Assembly: GCA_029863245.1 (NCBI GenBank)
Contig: JAOTVV010000012.1
Location: 30,692 to 94,691, forward strand
Length of the DNA stretch: 64,000 nucleotides
Origin: Gemmatimonadota bacterium
GTDB taxonomy: Bacteria; Gemmatimonadota; Gemmatimonadetes; Gemmatimonadales; GWC2-71-9
Reading direction: 5' to 3'
Shown here: one piece after another, positions 9,283 through 18,008 of the stretch
Layout: each line of letters begins with the position of its first letter
How positions within the stretch are numbered: the first letter of the stretch is position 1
The notes under the pieces: model-generated
The model's input: the letters and a program-made list of their open reading frames with translations, nothing else
The model's database searches: none
Told to the model about the DNA's origin: nothing
Made by a program: the position numbers and the translations under genes

Positions 9283-9867
9283 ATGTCGCACCCAGCCACC
9301 GCCCACCACACGAGCACGGGACTCGACAGCAGGAAGCTCGCCTTCTGGATGTTCATCGGGTCGGAGTGTTTGTTGTTCGGCTCGCTGATCTCGACCTATC
9401 TGGTCTATCAGGGACGGAGCGTCCAGGGGCCCACGCCCGAAGAGATCCTCAACATTCCGCTGACCTCAATCAGCACCTTCGTGCTGCTCATGTCGAGCCT
9501 CGCGATGGTGCTTGCGCTGGCGGCCGTCATACGCGGCGACCGGACGTGGTCGCGCCTGTGGCTGCTCGCCACCGCCCTGCTCGGTGCGGGCTTCCTCGGG
9601 TTTCAGGCGTACGAGTTTGTGACCTTCGTCCACGAGGGACTGACGCTGCAGACCAACCTGTTCGGATCGACGTTCTTCGTTCTCACGGGAACGCACGGTG
9701 CCCATGTGTTCATCGGTGTCGTGTGGCTGCTCACGCTGTTGGTGCGTTCCCTGCAAGGGAAGCTCGGGTCCGACAAGGCGATGAACGTGGAGATCGCCGG
9801 GTTGTACTGGCACTTCGTGGACGTCGTCTGGATCGTGATCTTCACGGTCGTCTACCTTCTCTCCTGA
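9283..9867 (+). CDS. ctaE: cytochrome c oxidase subunit III (194 aa)
   Basis: This is a short, five-helix form of subunit III, as in many caa3 oxidases that lack the first two helices. Typical segments are LAFWMFIGSECLLFGSLI, FVTFVHEGL and TGTHGAHVFIGVVWL, with YWHFVDVVWI at the end. It stabilises subunit I and may shape proton uptake. It starts 7 nt after ctaD. Confidence 0.97.
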   Translation: MSHPATAHHTSTGLDSRKLAFWMFIGSECLLFGSLISTYLVYQGRSVQGPTPEEILNIPLTSISTFVLLMSSLAMVLALAAVIRGDRTWSRLWLLATALLGAGFLGFQAYEFVTFVHEGLTLQTNLFGSTFFVLTGTHGAHVFIGVVWLLTLLVRSLQGKLGSDKAMNVEIAGLYWHFVDVVWIVIFTVVYLLS

Positions 9868-9878
9868 CGGACGGCGCG

Positions 9879-10193
9879 ATGAGCGATCAACCCGCACACT
9901 CCGATCACAAGCACCCGAGCGTCGGGACCTACCTTACCGTAGCCGGTGTGCTGACAGTGATTACGCTCGTCGAGGTGGGCGTGTTCTACGTGCCCGCGTT
10001 CGCGCGGGTGCTGGCGCCGGTCTTGCTCACGCTGTCTGCGGCGAAGTTCGTCCTCGTGGTCATGTTCTACATGCATCTGAAGGGCGACCATCGGTTCTTC
10101 AAGCTGTTCTTCACGCTCCCGCTGGTGATCGCGGTCGTGGTCGCTGTCGCGCTCCTCCTCCTGTTCGGGACGGTCTCCGGCTCGCCATCTTGA
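9879..10193 (+). CDS. ctaF: cytochrome c oxidase subunit IV, small membrane subunit (104 aa)
   Basis: After a His-rich N-terminus (HSDHKHP) there are three predicted membrane helices and the family pattern FVLVVMFYMHLKGDHRFFK, typical of prokaryotic subunit IV (COX4_pro). The ATG at 9879 is 12 nt after the ctaE stop. It is the last gene of the oxidase operon, and a hairpin follows at 10212. Confidence 0.93.
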   Translation: MSDQPAHSDHKHPSVGTYLTVAGVLTVITLVEVGVFYVPAFARVLAPVLLTLSAAKFVLVVMFYMHLKGDHRFFKLFFTLPLVIAVVVAVALLLLFGTVSGSPS

Positions 10194-10211
10194 GCGCGTA
10201 GGGAACGAAAC

Positions 10212-10237
10212 GGGGCCACGCCGATCGACGTGGCCCC
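10212..10237. terminator. 9-bp perfect hairpin ending the oxidase operon
   Basis: GGGGCCACG (10212-10220) pairs with CGTGGCCCC (10229-10237) around an 8-nt loop, 19 nt after the ctaF stop and between convergent genes. On the minus strand the stem is followed by GTTTCGTT, so it may work in both directions. Confidence 0.55.
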
Positions 10238-10262
10238 CGCGGTTCAACGAACCGATCTCAGC

Positions 10263-10784
10263 TCACAGCTTCCGATACGTGTCTGACGACTCGTCGACGG
10301 GGACTCCGAGCGGCTGCTTGGCAAGCCGCGCCCGGAGATTGGGGCGGAGGCGCCACAGGGCGTAGCCCATGCCGGCCGCCGCGACGGCATTGCTGGCGGC
10401 CACGCTCCACCAGGCAAGGGCGCCGAGGAGGGGCTGGCCCAGCACCGCCACCACGATGTAGAACCCGAACTCGAACGCGGCGAACAGCACGATGGCCAGG
10501 AACAGGGTCGACGGCGTACGCTCCACCTGGCTGGCCACGGCTGATGCGATCAATCCCACGAGCACCAGCGAGAGCACGTGCGCCATGGAGTAGGCGAGCA
10601 CCGTCTGCATTGTGATCTGTACCTGCAAAGGATCCCGCAGCCCCCAGAAGAACGCCGACCCCAACATGGCCGGTGTGAAGAACGGCCGGCCGGCAACGGC
10701 ATCCACCACAAAGAACCACGCGGCGATAATCGCCGCGCCCAGGAGGCCGACCAAGATGCCTTCGCGAAAGGTTCGTGCGTTCAT
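10263..10784 (-). CDS. hypothetical integral membrane protein, about 4 helices (173 aa)
   Basis: The frame remains open upstream, but hydrophobic coding sequence begins only at MNARTFREGILVG, so the ATG at 10784 is used (another ATG lies 9 nt earlier). Four membrane segments are apparent (about residues 8-27, 50-75, 86-110 and 118-140), with a positively charged cytoplasmic tail. No family is recognised. It converges on the oxidase operon and diverges from ctaB, a position that hints at a respiratory-chain accessory role but does not show one. Confidence 0.6.
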   Translation of the reverse strand: MNARTFREGILVGLLGAAIIAAWFFVVDAVAGRPFFTPAMLGSAFFWGLRDPLQVQITMQTVLAYSMAHVLSLVLVGLIASAVASQVERTPSTLFLAIVLFAAFEFGFYIVVAVLGQPLLGALAWWSVAASNAVAAAGMGYALWRLRPNLRARLAKQPLGVPVDESSDTYRKL

Positions 10785-11022
10785 AGCGCGCATCCGTTGC
10801 CGAGATCTGAGAGTACGTCGGGTCCTGCGCCCACCGCAATCCCTGTATCGTGCCGCACGATCGTCTCGAGGTCCCACGTGACGTCCACCGCTGCTCCAGA
10901 AAGAACATCGGCTGGGCCCGGTCGTGTTCCGTGGGATTCCCGAGAAGCGTGCCGGTTGCGACCGCCTACGCCGTAGGCGCATCATTCGGCGCCATGGCTC
11001 GAACCGGAGACCAGATCCCACG

Positions 11023-11895
11023 ATGAGGGCGATGCCGCACCACGGCAGGGCCAGCGATTACCTGGAACTCACGAAGCCCAACATCGTGGGCCTCATCCTG
11101 TGCACGGTGGCGGCGGGTTACTACCTCGGCTCACCGGGTCCCGTCGATCTTCTGGGCCTGATCCACGTCGTGGTGGGCTCGGCTCTCGTGGCCGCCGGGT
11201 CCAACGCGCTCAACCAGATTCTCGAGCGGCAGGTGGATGCGGAGATGCACCGCACGCGCGGCCGGCCGCTTCCGTCCGGACGCCTCCGCGCGGCTGAATC
11301 GACGGTCGTGGCCTGGTCGATGGGGGTGGCTGGCGTCGTGTACCTCTGGCTCCTTACGAACGCGTTGGTGGCGGTGCTCGCCGCTGTCACGCTCGGCTCG
11401 TACGTGTTTGTCTACACCCCACTCAAACGGTACACCTCGTTCAGCACGGTGGTCGGGGCGGTCCCCGGTGCCTTGCCCGTCGTGGGTGGCTGGGCGGCGG
11501 GACGCGGGAGCGTGAATCTCGAGGCGTGGGTGCTGTTCGGCATTCTGTTCCTGTGGCAACTGCCGCATTTCCTCGCTCTGGCCTGGCTCTATCGAGACGA
11601 CTACGCCAGGGCAGGCCTGCGCATGCTGAGTGTCACGAGTGGGGCGGGGGCCACGTTCCGGCAGGCGTTGGCATACGCCGTCGCCCTGCTGCCGGTGAGT
11701 CTCGTGCCGACCCTGCTCGGAACCACGGGAATGGTGTACTTCGGAGGGGCGCTCGTCCTCGCGGTGTGGCTGATCGCCGAGACCCTGGCTGTGACGTTCG
11801 ATCACTCGCCGCGACGGGCACGCCGGCTGTTTCTCGTCACCGTCATCTATTTGCCGGTCATACTCGTGCTCATGATCGTCGACAAGGCAACCTGA
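11023..11895 (+). CDS. ctaB: protoheme IX farnesyltransferase (heme O synthase, 290 aa)
   Basis: This UbiA-type membrane prenyltransferase adds a farnesyl group to heme b, making heme O for the A-type oxidase encoded just upstream. The substrate and Mg motif NQILERQVDAEMHRTRGRPLP (N-x3-D-x3-D style) and the second region with YRDDYARAG are clear, and 8-9 helices are expected. The ATG at 11023 is preferred over an open upstream frame because the protein then begins with the conserved YLELTKPNIVGL. No ctaA (heme A synthase) is seen in the window. Confidence 0.95.
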   Translation: MRAMPHHGRASDYLELTKPNIVGLILCTVAAGYYLGSPGPVDLLGLIHVVVGSALVAAGSNALNQILERQVDAEMHRTRGRPLPSGRLRAAESTVVAWSMGVAGVVYLWLLTNALVAVLAAVTLGSYVFVYTPLKRYTSFSTVVGAVPGALPVVGGWAAGRGSVNLEAWVLFGILFLWQLPHFLALAWLYRDDYARAGLRMLSVTSGAGATFRQALAYAVALLPVSLVPTLLGTTGMVYFGGALVLAVWLIAETLAVTFDHSPRRARRLFLVTVIYLPVILVLMIVDKAT

Positions 11896-11952
11896 GTCGA
11901 CGGAGCACCTCGGCCATGCGTCGGCTCCGCACGATCTTCCGATAGCAAAGCG

Positions 11953-11988
11953 GAGCGGGCGCGGCGACTCACGCCACCGCACCCGCTC
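11953..11988. terminator. hairpin between ctaB and the convergent degP gene
   Basis: GAGCGGGCGCGG (11953-11964) pairs with CCGCACCCGCTC (11977-11988) with one mismatch and a 12-nt loop. It is placed between the ctaB stop and the degP stop. No T tract is seen. Confidence 0.4.
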
Positions 11989-12038
11989 GATCTATGAACA
12001 CGCCGGACCGAGGTCCGACGACTAACGTGGGAGGCGGT

Positions 12039-13622
12039 TTACTGCTCGCCTCCGGCACGGAACCGTACCACCCGAGAACGGGGGGGGGTGTCAGCAATCG
12101 TCTCGAAGAGCCTCAGCGACACCACTTCGCCAGAGCGCACCGTTGCCAGCGCGCGCTGCAGGTCGGTGGGGGTGCGGACGCGCTGCCCGTTCACGTGGGT
12201 GATGATCGGCAGGTATCGCTGTCTTGCATCGGCCGCCGCGAGGGCATCGCGCGCCGGGCCGTTCGGATCCACCTGAGTGATGACGAGTCCACGCTGCGCA
12301 TCGGTAAGCTGCAGATTTGCCGCAGCCGCGCTGCTGCTGACTTCTTCCACGGCGATGCCGAGCTTACCCTCGAAGGAGCCGCTGGTAGAGGGCCGGGGCT
12401 CCTCCGCACTGGCCACCCGCGCCGGTGGTTCGGCCCCAGCCTCGATGAGGCGCACCGTGAAGTCCTGACGCTTGCCGCCCGGACGCATGACCGTGACCGT
12501 CACACGCTCCCCGGGACGCTTGAACCCGACGATCTGCTGCAGCTGGGCGACGTAACCCACTTCTTTGCCGTCGACGGCGATGATGACATCGCCCTGTTCC
12601 AAGCCGGCCCGCTTGGCTGGGCTGTCGTCGCTGGCGAAATCCTGGATGACCACCCCACCAACGTTCTCGAGTCCGACGTATTCCGCGTCGGCATCGCTCG
12701 CTGCCGCGACACGGATACCAAGCGCCGCGCGCGTGACTTTGCCGTTCGCGACGAGCTGATCGCCGACCGTACGCGCCAGGTTGATCGGGATGGCGAAACT
12801 GTATCCGGAGTAGAAGCCCGTCTGGCTCGCAATGGCCGAGTTCACGCCGACGACCTGTCCGCGGATATTGACGAGGGGCCCGCCGGAATTGCCCGGATTG
12901 ATCGCGGCATCGGTCTGGATGAAGTCCGAAATGCTCCAGTCACTGCGACCCGCCAAGTTCAGGAGTCGCCCCCGGCCACTCACGATGCCGGCGGTCACGG
13001 TGAACGAGAACTGCTGACCGAATGGATTGCCGATTGCCAGCACCCACTCGCCCACCCTGAGCGAGTCGGAGTTGCCCAGCGAGACGCTCTGCAAGTCGCG
13101 GGCGTCGATCTTGATGACCGCGATATCGGTGTCCGTGTCGCGCCCCACCACTTTGGCGCTGAACTTCCTGCCGTCGAACAACCGGACGTCGAGGAAATCG
13201 AATCCCTCCACGACGTGATTGTTGGTCATGATGTATCCGTCGGGAGAGATGAGGAATCCGCTGCCGCTGCCGCGCTGTGGCTGCTGCGGGGTGTTTCCAC
13301 GCGGATCGATGAAGAACCGGTCGAAGGGGGCCGGCAGCTCGGGGTGCTCCTGCTGCGGCGCGCGCGCCTCCACCCGCTGCTGGGACTGGATGTAGACGAC
13401 GGCCGGCCTCACCACCTCCGCGACGCTGACGAACGCGTTCCCGAGATCGATCACGGGTTGGGACGCCTGGACGGGCGCCGGTCGGCTCGCGGTCGACTGT
13501 ATTGCCGGCTGTTGCGCCAGCGATCTCGTCGGTGCGTCGATGAGCGACATGAAGACCACGGCCAACGCCAGCGTGACCCCGATCAGGGTTCCGAACTTGA
13601 TCCATTCTCTCGTACGGGACAT
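12039..13622 (-). CDS. degP: DegP/HtrA-family periplasmic serine protease with two PDZ domains (527 aa)
   Basis: An N-terminal hydrophobic anchor or signal (about residues 9-27) is followed by a proline/glutamine-rich linker and a trypsin-like domain. The triad is visible: His in TNNHVVEG (about residue 134), Asp in DTDIAVIKID, and Ser in GNSGGPL (about 247). PDZ1 spans about 290-385 and PDZ2 about 425-515. The protein degrades or holds misfolded envelope proteins. It lies downstream of dnaK on the same strand, but a strong terminator (13689-13728) separates them, so it probably has its own promoter. Confidence 0.93.
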   Translation of the reverse strand: MSRTREWIKFGTLIGVTLALAVVFMSLIDAPTRSLAQQPAIQSTASRPAPVQASQPVIDLGNAFVSVAEVVRPAVVYIQSQQRVEARAPQQEHPELPAPFDRFFIDPRGNTPQQPQRGSGSGFLISPDGYIMTNNHVVEGFDFLDVRLFDGRKFSAKVVGRDTDTDIAVIKIDARDLQSVSLGNSDSLRVGEWVLAIGNPFGQQFSFTVTAGIVSGRGRLLNLAGRSDWSISDFIQTDAAINPGNSGGPLVNIRGQVVGVNSAIASQTGFYSGYSFAIPINLARTVGDQLVANGKVTRAALGIRVAAASDADAEYVGLENVGGVVIQDFASDDSPAKRAGLEQGDVIIAVDGKEVGYVAQLQQIVGFKRPGERVTVTVMRPGGKRQDFTVRLIEAGAEPPARVASAEEPRPSTSGSFEGKLGIAVEEVSSSAAAANLQLTDAQRGLVITQVDPNGPARDALAAADARQRYLPIITHVNGQRVRTPTDLQRALATVRSGEVVSLRLFETIADTPPRSRVVRFRAGGEQ

Positions 13623-13688
13623 ACGGTCAGCTCTCTTGGGTCTGATTGTTGTAAACCGGTCTTCGCTGGGTCGTGCCCTTCATGAAAC

Positions 13689-13728
13689 CCCGGATGGGGG
13701 TGGGAGTTTCGCCCCACCCCCGTCCGGG
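13689..13728 (-). terminator. strong 16-bp terminator downstream of dnaK
   Basis: CCCGGATGGGGGTGGG (13689-13704) pairs with CCCACCCCCGTCCGGG (13713-13728) with a single G-T wobble and an 8-nt loop. On the minus strand the stem is followed by GTTTCATG, a short T run. It lies 15 nt after the dnaK stop. Confidence 0.75.
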
Positions 13729-13742
13729 ACTGCCCCGCGCGA

Positions 13743-15659
13743 TCAGGACTTCGAATCGTCCACGATCTCGTAGTCGGCCTCCACGACCTCCTCTTGCGCT
13801 CCGCCCGTCTCCTCGCCTGCCGTCTCGCCCGGAGGCGGCGATTCGGCCTGCGCGGCCTCGGCGGCCTGGTACATTGAGGCGCCGGCGGCCGAATAGGCCT
13901 GCGACAACTCCTCGAGCGCGGTCTTGATCTCCTCCGCGGCCCCCGATCGCAGCGCCTGCTTGGCCTTTTCGATCGCGGCATTCAGGCGGTCCTTGTTGGA
14001 CTGATCGAGGCGGTCCACCCAGTCCTTCGAATCCTTCTCGATCTGGTACACGAGCGAGTCGAGGCGGTTGCGCTGATCGATCTCCTCGCGCCGCCCTTTG
14101 TCCTCCGAGGCGTGCTGCTGCGCGTCCTTCACCATCCGCTCGACCTCCGAGTCCGACAGCCCGCTCGACGCCTCGATGCGGATCTTCTGCTCCTTGCCGG
14201 TGGCCTTGTCCTTGGCCTGGACGTGCAGGATGCCGTTGGCGTCGATGTCGAACGTGACCTCGACCTGCGGCATGCCCCGGGGCGCGGGTGGAATACCGGT
14301 CAATTGGAACCGCCCGATCGTCCGGTTGTTGATCGCCAAATCGCGCTCCCCTTGGAGCACGTGGATCTCCACCGTCGTCTGGTTGTCCTCGGCCGTCGAG
14401 AACACCTCCGACTTCTTGGTCGGGATGGTGGTGTTCCGCGGGATGAGGACGGTGGTGACGCCGCCCAGGGTCTCGATCCCGAGCGAGAGCGGCGTGACGT
14501 CGAGCAGGAGCACGTCCTTGACCTCGCCGGCCAGCACGCCGCCCTGAATGGCGGCCCCGATCGCCACGACTTCGTCAGGATTTACGCCCTTGTGTGGGTC
14601 CTTGCCGAAGAACTCCTTGACGATGTCCTGCACCTTCGGGATGCGGGTCGAGCCACCCACAAGGATGACTTCGTCGATCTCCGACGGCTTGAGCCCGGCG
14701 TCGGCCAGGGCCTTCTCCATGGGCGGCATCGTGCGCTGGAAGAGGTCATCCACCAGCTGCTCGAACTTGGCCCGGGTCAGCGAGAGGTTGAGATGCTTGG
14801 GCCCCGACTGATCCGCCGTGATGAACGGCAGGTTGATGTCCGTCTGCGGCCGGGACGACAGCTCCATCTTGGCCTTCTCAGCGGCCTCTTTGAGCCGCTG
14901 GAGCGCCATCGGATCGCTCGACAGGTCGATGCCCTGATCCTTCTTGAACTCCCCCACCAGCCAATCGATGACGCGCTGGTCGAAGTCGTCGCCGCCCAAG
15001 TGTGTGTCACCGTTGGTCGCCTTCACCTCGAAGACACCCTCGGCCAGCTCGAGGACCGAGATATCGTAGGTGCCGCCCCCGAGGTCGAACACGGCGATCT
15101 TCTCCTCCTTCTTGCGCTCGAGGCCGTAGGCCAGCGCCGCGGCTGTCGGCTCGTTGATGATCCGCAGCACCTCCAACCCGGCGATCTTGCCCGCGTCCTT
15201 TGTGGCCTGCCGCTGCGAGTCGTTGAAGTAGGCGGGAACGGTGACGACGGCCTTCTTGACCGGATGACCCAGGTAGTCCTCGGCCGTCTGCCGCATCTTC
15301 TGGAGGATCATGGCCGAGATCTCGGGCGGCGTGTACCGCTTGTCGCCGATCTCCACGGCCGCCAGATCGTTCTGGCCGGAGACCACCTTGTAGGGCGCCT
15401 CCACCATCTCCGTCTTCACCTCGCCCATCCGGCGGCCCATGAACCGTTTGATGGAGAAAATGGTGTTCTTGGGGTTCGTGATCGCCTGACGCTTGGCGAC
15501 CTGTCCGACGAGGCGCTCGCCGTCCTTGGTGAACGCGACCACCGACGGGGTGGTCCGCCCACCCTCCGAGTTGGGGATAACGACCGGGTCGCCGCCCTCC
15601 ATCACCGCCACCACTGAGTTCGTGGTGCCCAGATCGATCCCTATTACCTTTTCAGCCAT
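13743..15659 (-). CDS. dnaK: chaperone DnaK (Hsp70, 638 aa)
   Basis: This is a full-length Hsp70. The ATPase domain begins [13 protein letters not shown] and includes the phosphate and adenosine loops ([16 protein letters not shown]). The substrate domain follows, then an alpha-helical lid and an acidic tail ([13 protein letters not shown]). The ATG at 15659 has a GAGGTGA site just upstream. An ATG 21 nt earlier would add residues not found in the family. grpE and dnaJ are not in the window. No CIRCE element is visible upstream. An extended -10 (complement 15783-15791) may drive it with a leader of about 115 nt. Confidence 0.98.
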   Translation of the reverse strand: MAEKVIGIDLGTTNSVVAVMEGGDPVVIPNSEGGRTTPSVVAFTKDGERLVGQVAKRQAITNPKNTIFSIKRFMGRRMGEVKTEMVEAPYKVVSGQNDLAAVEIGDKRYTPPEISAMILQKMRQTAEDYLGHPVKKAVVTVPAYFNDSQRQATKDAGKIAGLEVLRIINEPTAAALAYGLERKKEEKIAVFDLGGGTYDISVLELAEGVFEVKATNGDTHLGGDDFDQRVIDWLVGEFKKDQGIDLSSDPMALQRLKEAAEKAKMELSSRPQTDINLPFITADQSGPKHLNLSLTRAKFEQLVDDLFQRTMPPMEKALADAGLKPSEIDEVILVGGSTRIPKVQDIVKEFFGKDPHKGVNPDEVVAIGAAIQGGVLAGEVKDVLLLDVTPLSLGIETLGGVTTVLIPRNTTIPTKKSEVFSTAEDNQTTVEIHVLQGERDLAINNRTIGRFQLTGIPPAPRGMPQVEVTFDIDANGILHVQAKDKATGKEQKIRIEASSGLSDSEVERMVKDAQQHASEDKGRREEIDQRNRLDSLVYQIEKDSKDWVDRLDQSNKDRLNAAIEKAKQALRSGAAEEIKTALEELSQAYSAAGASMYQAAEAAQAESPPPGETAGEETGGAQEEVVEADYEIVDDSKS

Positions 15660-15762
15660 TGGATTCTCACCTCGTCGCAAGGATCAGGATGCGCATCACG
15701 CGCAGATGGTTGCCGAAGCAAGCCGTGTACCAACAATCTCTGCCAAATAGGCAGTAGAGTCC

Positions 15763-15791
15763 TTGCACGGGTGGTTCTCATAACTATAGCA
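15763..15791. promoter_or_regulatory. overlapping divergent promoters of dnaK and the rhomboid gene
   Basis: Plus strand: TTGCAC (15763-15768), a 16-bp spacer and TATAGC (15785-15790), 40 nt before the rhomboid GTG. Minus strand: an extended -10, TGCTATAGT, on the complement of 15783-15791, pointing at dnaK. The two -10 elements overlap, so the two directions may compete for polymerase. This is inferred from motif match only. Confidence 0.4.
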
Positions 15792-15829
15792 TTTACAGTA
15801 CTTTACGCGGTTGACCCCGGGGTACGGCC

Positions 15830-16603
15830 GTGATTCCCATCCGGGATGAAAACCCGACTGTCCTGACACCGGTCATCACGGTAGGTCTGATTGTCGTGAC
15901 GGGGCTGGTCTGGTTTGTGGTGCAGGGGGCGGGGTCGCCGGAGACGCTAGCCGGGTCGGTCTGTGAATTGGGCTTGATCCCGGCCGAGGTGCTGGGCCGG
16001 GCCACCCCCGGGACGCAGATCCCAATGGGCGGTGGCATGGTGTGCCGGCTCAGTGGCGACGGGAGCTGGCTGACCGTGCTCAGCTCGATGTTTCTCCATG
16101 GCGGCTGGTTCCACCTGATCGGCAACCTGTGGTTCCTCTGGGTGTTCGGGAACAACGTGGAGGATGCCGTGGGCCACGGTCGCTTCCTCGCCTTCTACCT
16201 GATCTGTGGGGTGGCGGCAGCGGCGGCGCAGATGCTCCTTCAGCCGAGTTCGCGCATCCCCATGGTTGGGGCGTCCGGGGCGATCAGCGGCGTGATGGGG
16301 GCCTATCTGGTGCTGTACCCGCGGGTCCGGGTCCAGCTTCTCGTGTTCCTGGGGTTCTTCGTCACGACGGTGAAGGTCCCGGCGTACCTGATGCTGCTGT
16401 ACTGGGCCCTGCTCCAGCTGGTGGGGAGCGTCCCGCAGTTGGCAGATTCCGAATCGGGCGGGGTGGCGTTCCTCGCCCATCTCGGTGGCTTCGTGGCCGG
16501 GGCGGCGCTGATCAAGGTGTTTGCGAAGCCGGAGCTGCTCCGGCAACACCGGCCACGCTCTCGGGCGCAGTTCCGCGATTTCAGCGGGGATCGATGGTAC
16601 TGA
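15830..16603 (+). CDS. rhomboid-family intramembrane serine protease (257 aa)
   Basis: The multi-pass membrane protein has the rhomboid catalytic signature. HGGWFHLIGNLWFLWVFGN is helix 2 with His and Asn of the oxyanion region, GASGAISG carries the catalytic Ser, and HLGGFVAG carries the catalytic His. It cleaves transmembrane substrates within the membrane. A loop of about 50 residues lies between helices 1 and 2 (about residues 36-85). The GTG at 15830 is the only start that preserves the first helix. It diverges from dnaK. Confidence 0.9.
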   Translation: MIPIRDENPTVLTPVITVGLIVVTGLVWFVVQGAGSPETLAGSVCELGLIPAEVLGRATPGTQIPMGGGMVCRLSGDGSWLTVLSSMFLHGGWFHLIGNLWFLWVFGNNVEDAVGHGRFLAFYLICGVAAAAAQMLLQPSSRIPMVGASGAISGVMGAYLVLYPRVRVQLLVFLGFFVTTVKVPAYLMLLYWALLQLVGSVPQLADSESGGVAFLAHLGGFVAGAALIKVFAKPELLRQHRPRSRAQFRDFSGDRWY

Positions 16604-16677
16604 CCGGGACGCCGGGCTGGGTTAGTCGGATCATGGGCTTCCGAGTGAAAGCGCATTCAACCCAGAGGGAATACGCA

Positions 16678-17754
16678 ATGTGGAGACTTGCGCGATCCGT
16701 CGGGATCGCTGGCCTCGTGATGGTGTTCGTGGCGGGTGCCCGTCCCGCCGCGGCACAGGTGGAGCTCAAGTCCAAGGCGATGGAGCTCACCATCACTGGC
16801 CGCATGCATGCCCAGTTCAATACGACGTCCGTGAGCGGTGAGCGCTCGTCGGAGTACCTGATCCGCCGAGCCCGCATCACGGCGGAGCTGAAGATCAACG
16901 ACTTCGTGAGCGGCAAGATCCAGCCCGACTTCGGCGAGGGCGAGATCTCGCTCAAGGACGCCTACATCCGCTTGTCATTCGATCCGGCGTTTCGGATCAC
17001 GATGGGGCAGTTCAAGCGGCCGTTCGACGTGTTCGAGCTGACGAGCTCAACCCAGATCCTCGTGGTCGAGCGCGCGGGGGGTATCCGCGGCGTCGATGCC
17101 TGTACGGGACCCGGCGGCGCGTGCACGTTCAGCCGGCTAACGGAGAAGCTGCAGTTCGCCGATCGCGATATCGGCCTGCTGGTGGACGGCGAGGACGGCT
17201 CCGGCCGGTTCTCGTACGCGGTATCGGTTACGAACGGAACGGGGCAGAACGTTGTCGATGAGAACGGGTCCAAGTCGTTTACCGGCCGGGTGGGCGTCAC
17301 GCCGAAGAAGGACGTCACGATCGCTGCCCATGTTGGTGCCCACGACTATGTGGATCCGACCACCGGTGACGAGTATGCGGTTGGATTCGGTGGGGACGTC
17401 GAGATCGGGAACTACAGTGAGGGTCTCCACGTGCAGGCAGGGGTGGTGACGGGTGACAACTGGCGCAACCTCCTGTCCGGCGGTCCTGGCAAATTCCTAT
17501 CGACCCAGGTCATCGTTACCTACAAGTTTGCGGTGGCGGAGAACCCGTTCATCTCGCATGTCGAGCCAGTGGGCCGCGTGAGCTGGGGCGATCCCGATAC
17601 CGATCTGGCCGATGACGATGAGTGGCTCTTCACACCCGGCTTCGTGGTGTATTTCTCGGGCCGCAACAAGATCGGTGTGAACTTTGATGTCTGGTCGCCC
17701 GGGGCCGGTAGCACGGAAACGTCGCTGAAGGTGCAGGCGTATCTCCACTTCTGA
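16678..17754 (+). CDS. OprO/OprP-like outer-membrane porin (358 aa)
   Basis: A signal peptide ends at AAAQ (about residue 25). The mature protein starts with a short strand region (MELTITGRMHAQFNTT) and the phrase EYLIRRARITAELKIND, then GQFKRPFDVFELTSS. Both are hallmarks of the phosphate-selective porin O/P barrel family. Alternating amphipathic strands run to a C-terminal phenylalanine (YLHF). Specificity for phosphate or another anion cannot be deduced, and no pho genes are adjacent. The ATG at 16678 follows an AGAGGGA site. Confidence 0.85.
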   Translation: MWRLARSVGIAGLVMVFVAGARPAAAQVELKSKAMELTITGRMHAQFNTTSVSGERSSEYLIRRARITAELKINDFVSGKIQPDFGEGEISLKDAYIRLSFDPAFRITMGQFKRPFDVFELTSSTQILVVERAGGIRGVDACTGPGGACTFSRLTEKLQFADRDIGLLVDGEDGSGRFSYAVSVTNGTGQNVVDENGSKSFTGRVGVTPKKDVTIAAHVGAHDYVDPTTGDEYAVGFGGDVEIGNYSEGLHVQAGVVTGDNWRNLLSGGPGKFLSTQVIVTYKFAVAENPFISHVEPVGRVSWGDPDTDLADDDEWLFTPGFVVYFSGRNKIGVNFDVWSPGAGSTETSLKVQAYLHF

Positions 17755-17780
17755 GCTACGGACCCGAGACGATCGTAGCT
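17754..17780 (+). terminator. weak hairpin after the porin gene
   Basis: AGCTACG (17754-17760) and CGTAGCT (17774-17780) pair perfectly around a 13-nt loop, starting at the last base of the stop codon. No T tract follows. Confidence 0.3.
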
Positions 17781-17824
17781 AGCTGACCACCGGACCGCTG
17801 GCCACCACCATGGCCCAGGACGTA

Positions 17825-17838
17825 ATCCCCATGGGGAT
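17825..17838. promoter_or_regulatory. perfect 14-bp palindrome upstream of the purine-salvage operon
   Basis: ATCCCCATGGGGAT is identical on both strands and lies about 170 nt before the adenosine deaminase start in a 254-nt gap without a gene. It could be the site of a dimeric repressor. No regulator gene is adjacent and no promoter boxes were confidently placed. Confidence 0.3.
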
Positions 17839-18008
17839 GGTGATTCGGTGCGGCACCCGGCGACCGCTCCCGGGCGTGGAGTGCGAGCTCAACGTCATGG
17901 CCCGTGTCACCGCGGGCCGTGATTGCATTCGGCCCACGCCCCCGTCAGATTGCGGGACTTCATGACGGCACACATCAGCATGCAGACCAACTTCGGACAT
18001 ACCGGCGC

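Noticed and set aside
15660..15829. CIRCE element upstream of dnaK
   Set aside because: No TTAGCACTC-N9-GAGTGCTAA or close variant occurs in the gap.
17779..18000. 73-codon minus-strand gene between porin and add
   Set aside because: No ribosome binding site or family resemblance, and it spans the regulatory palindrome.
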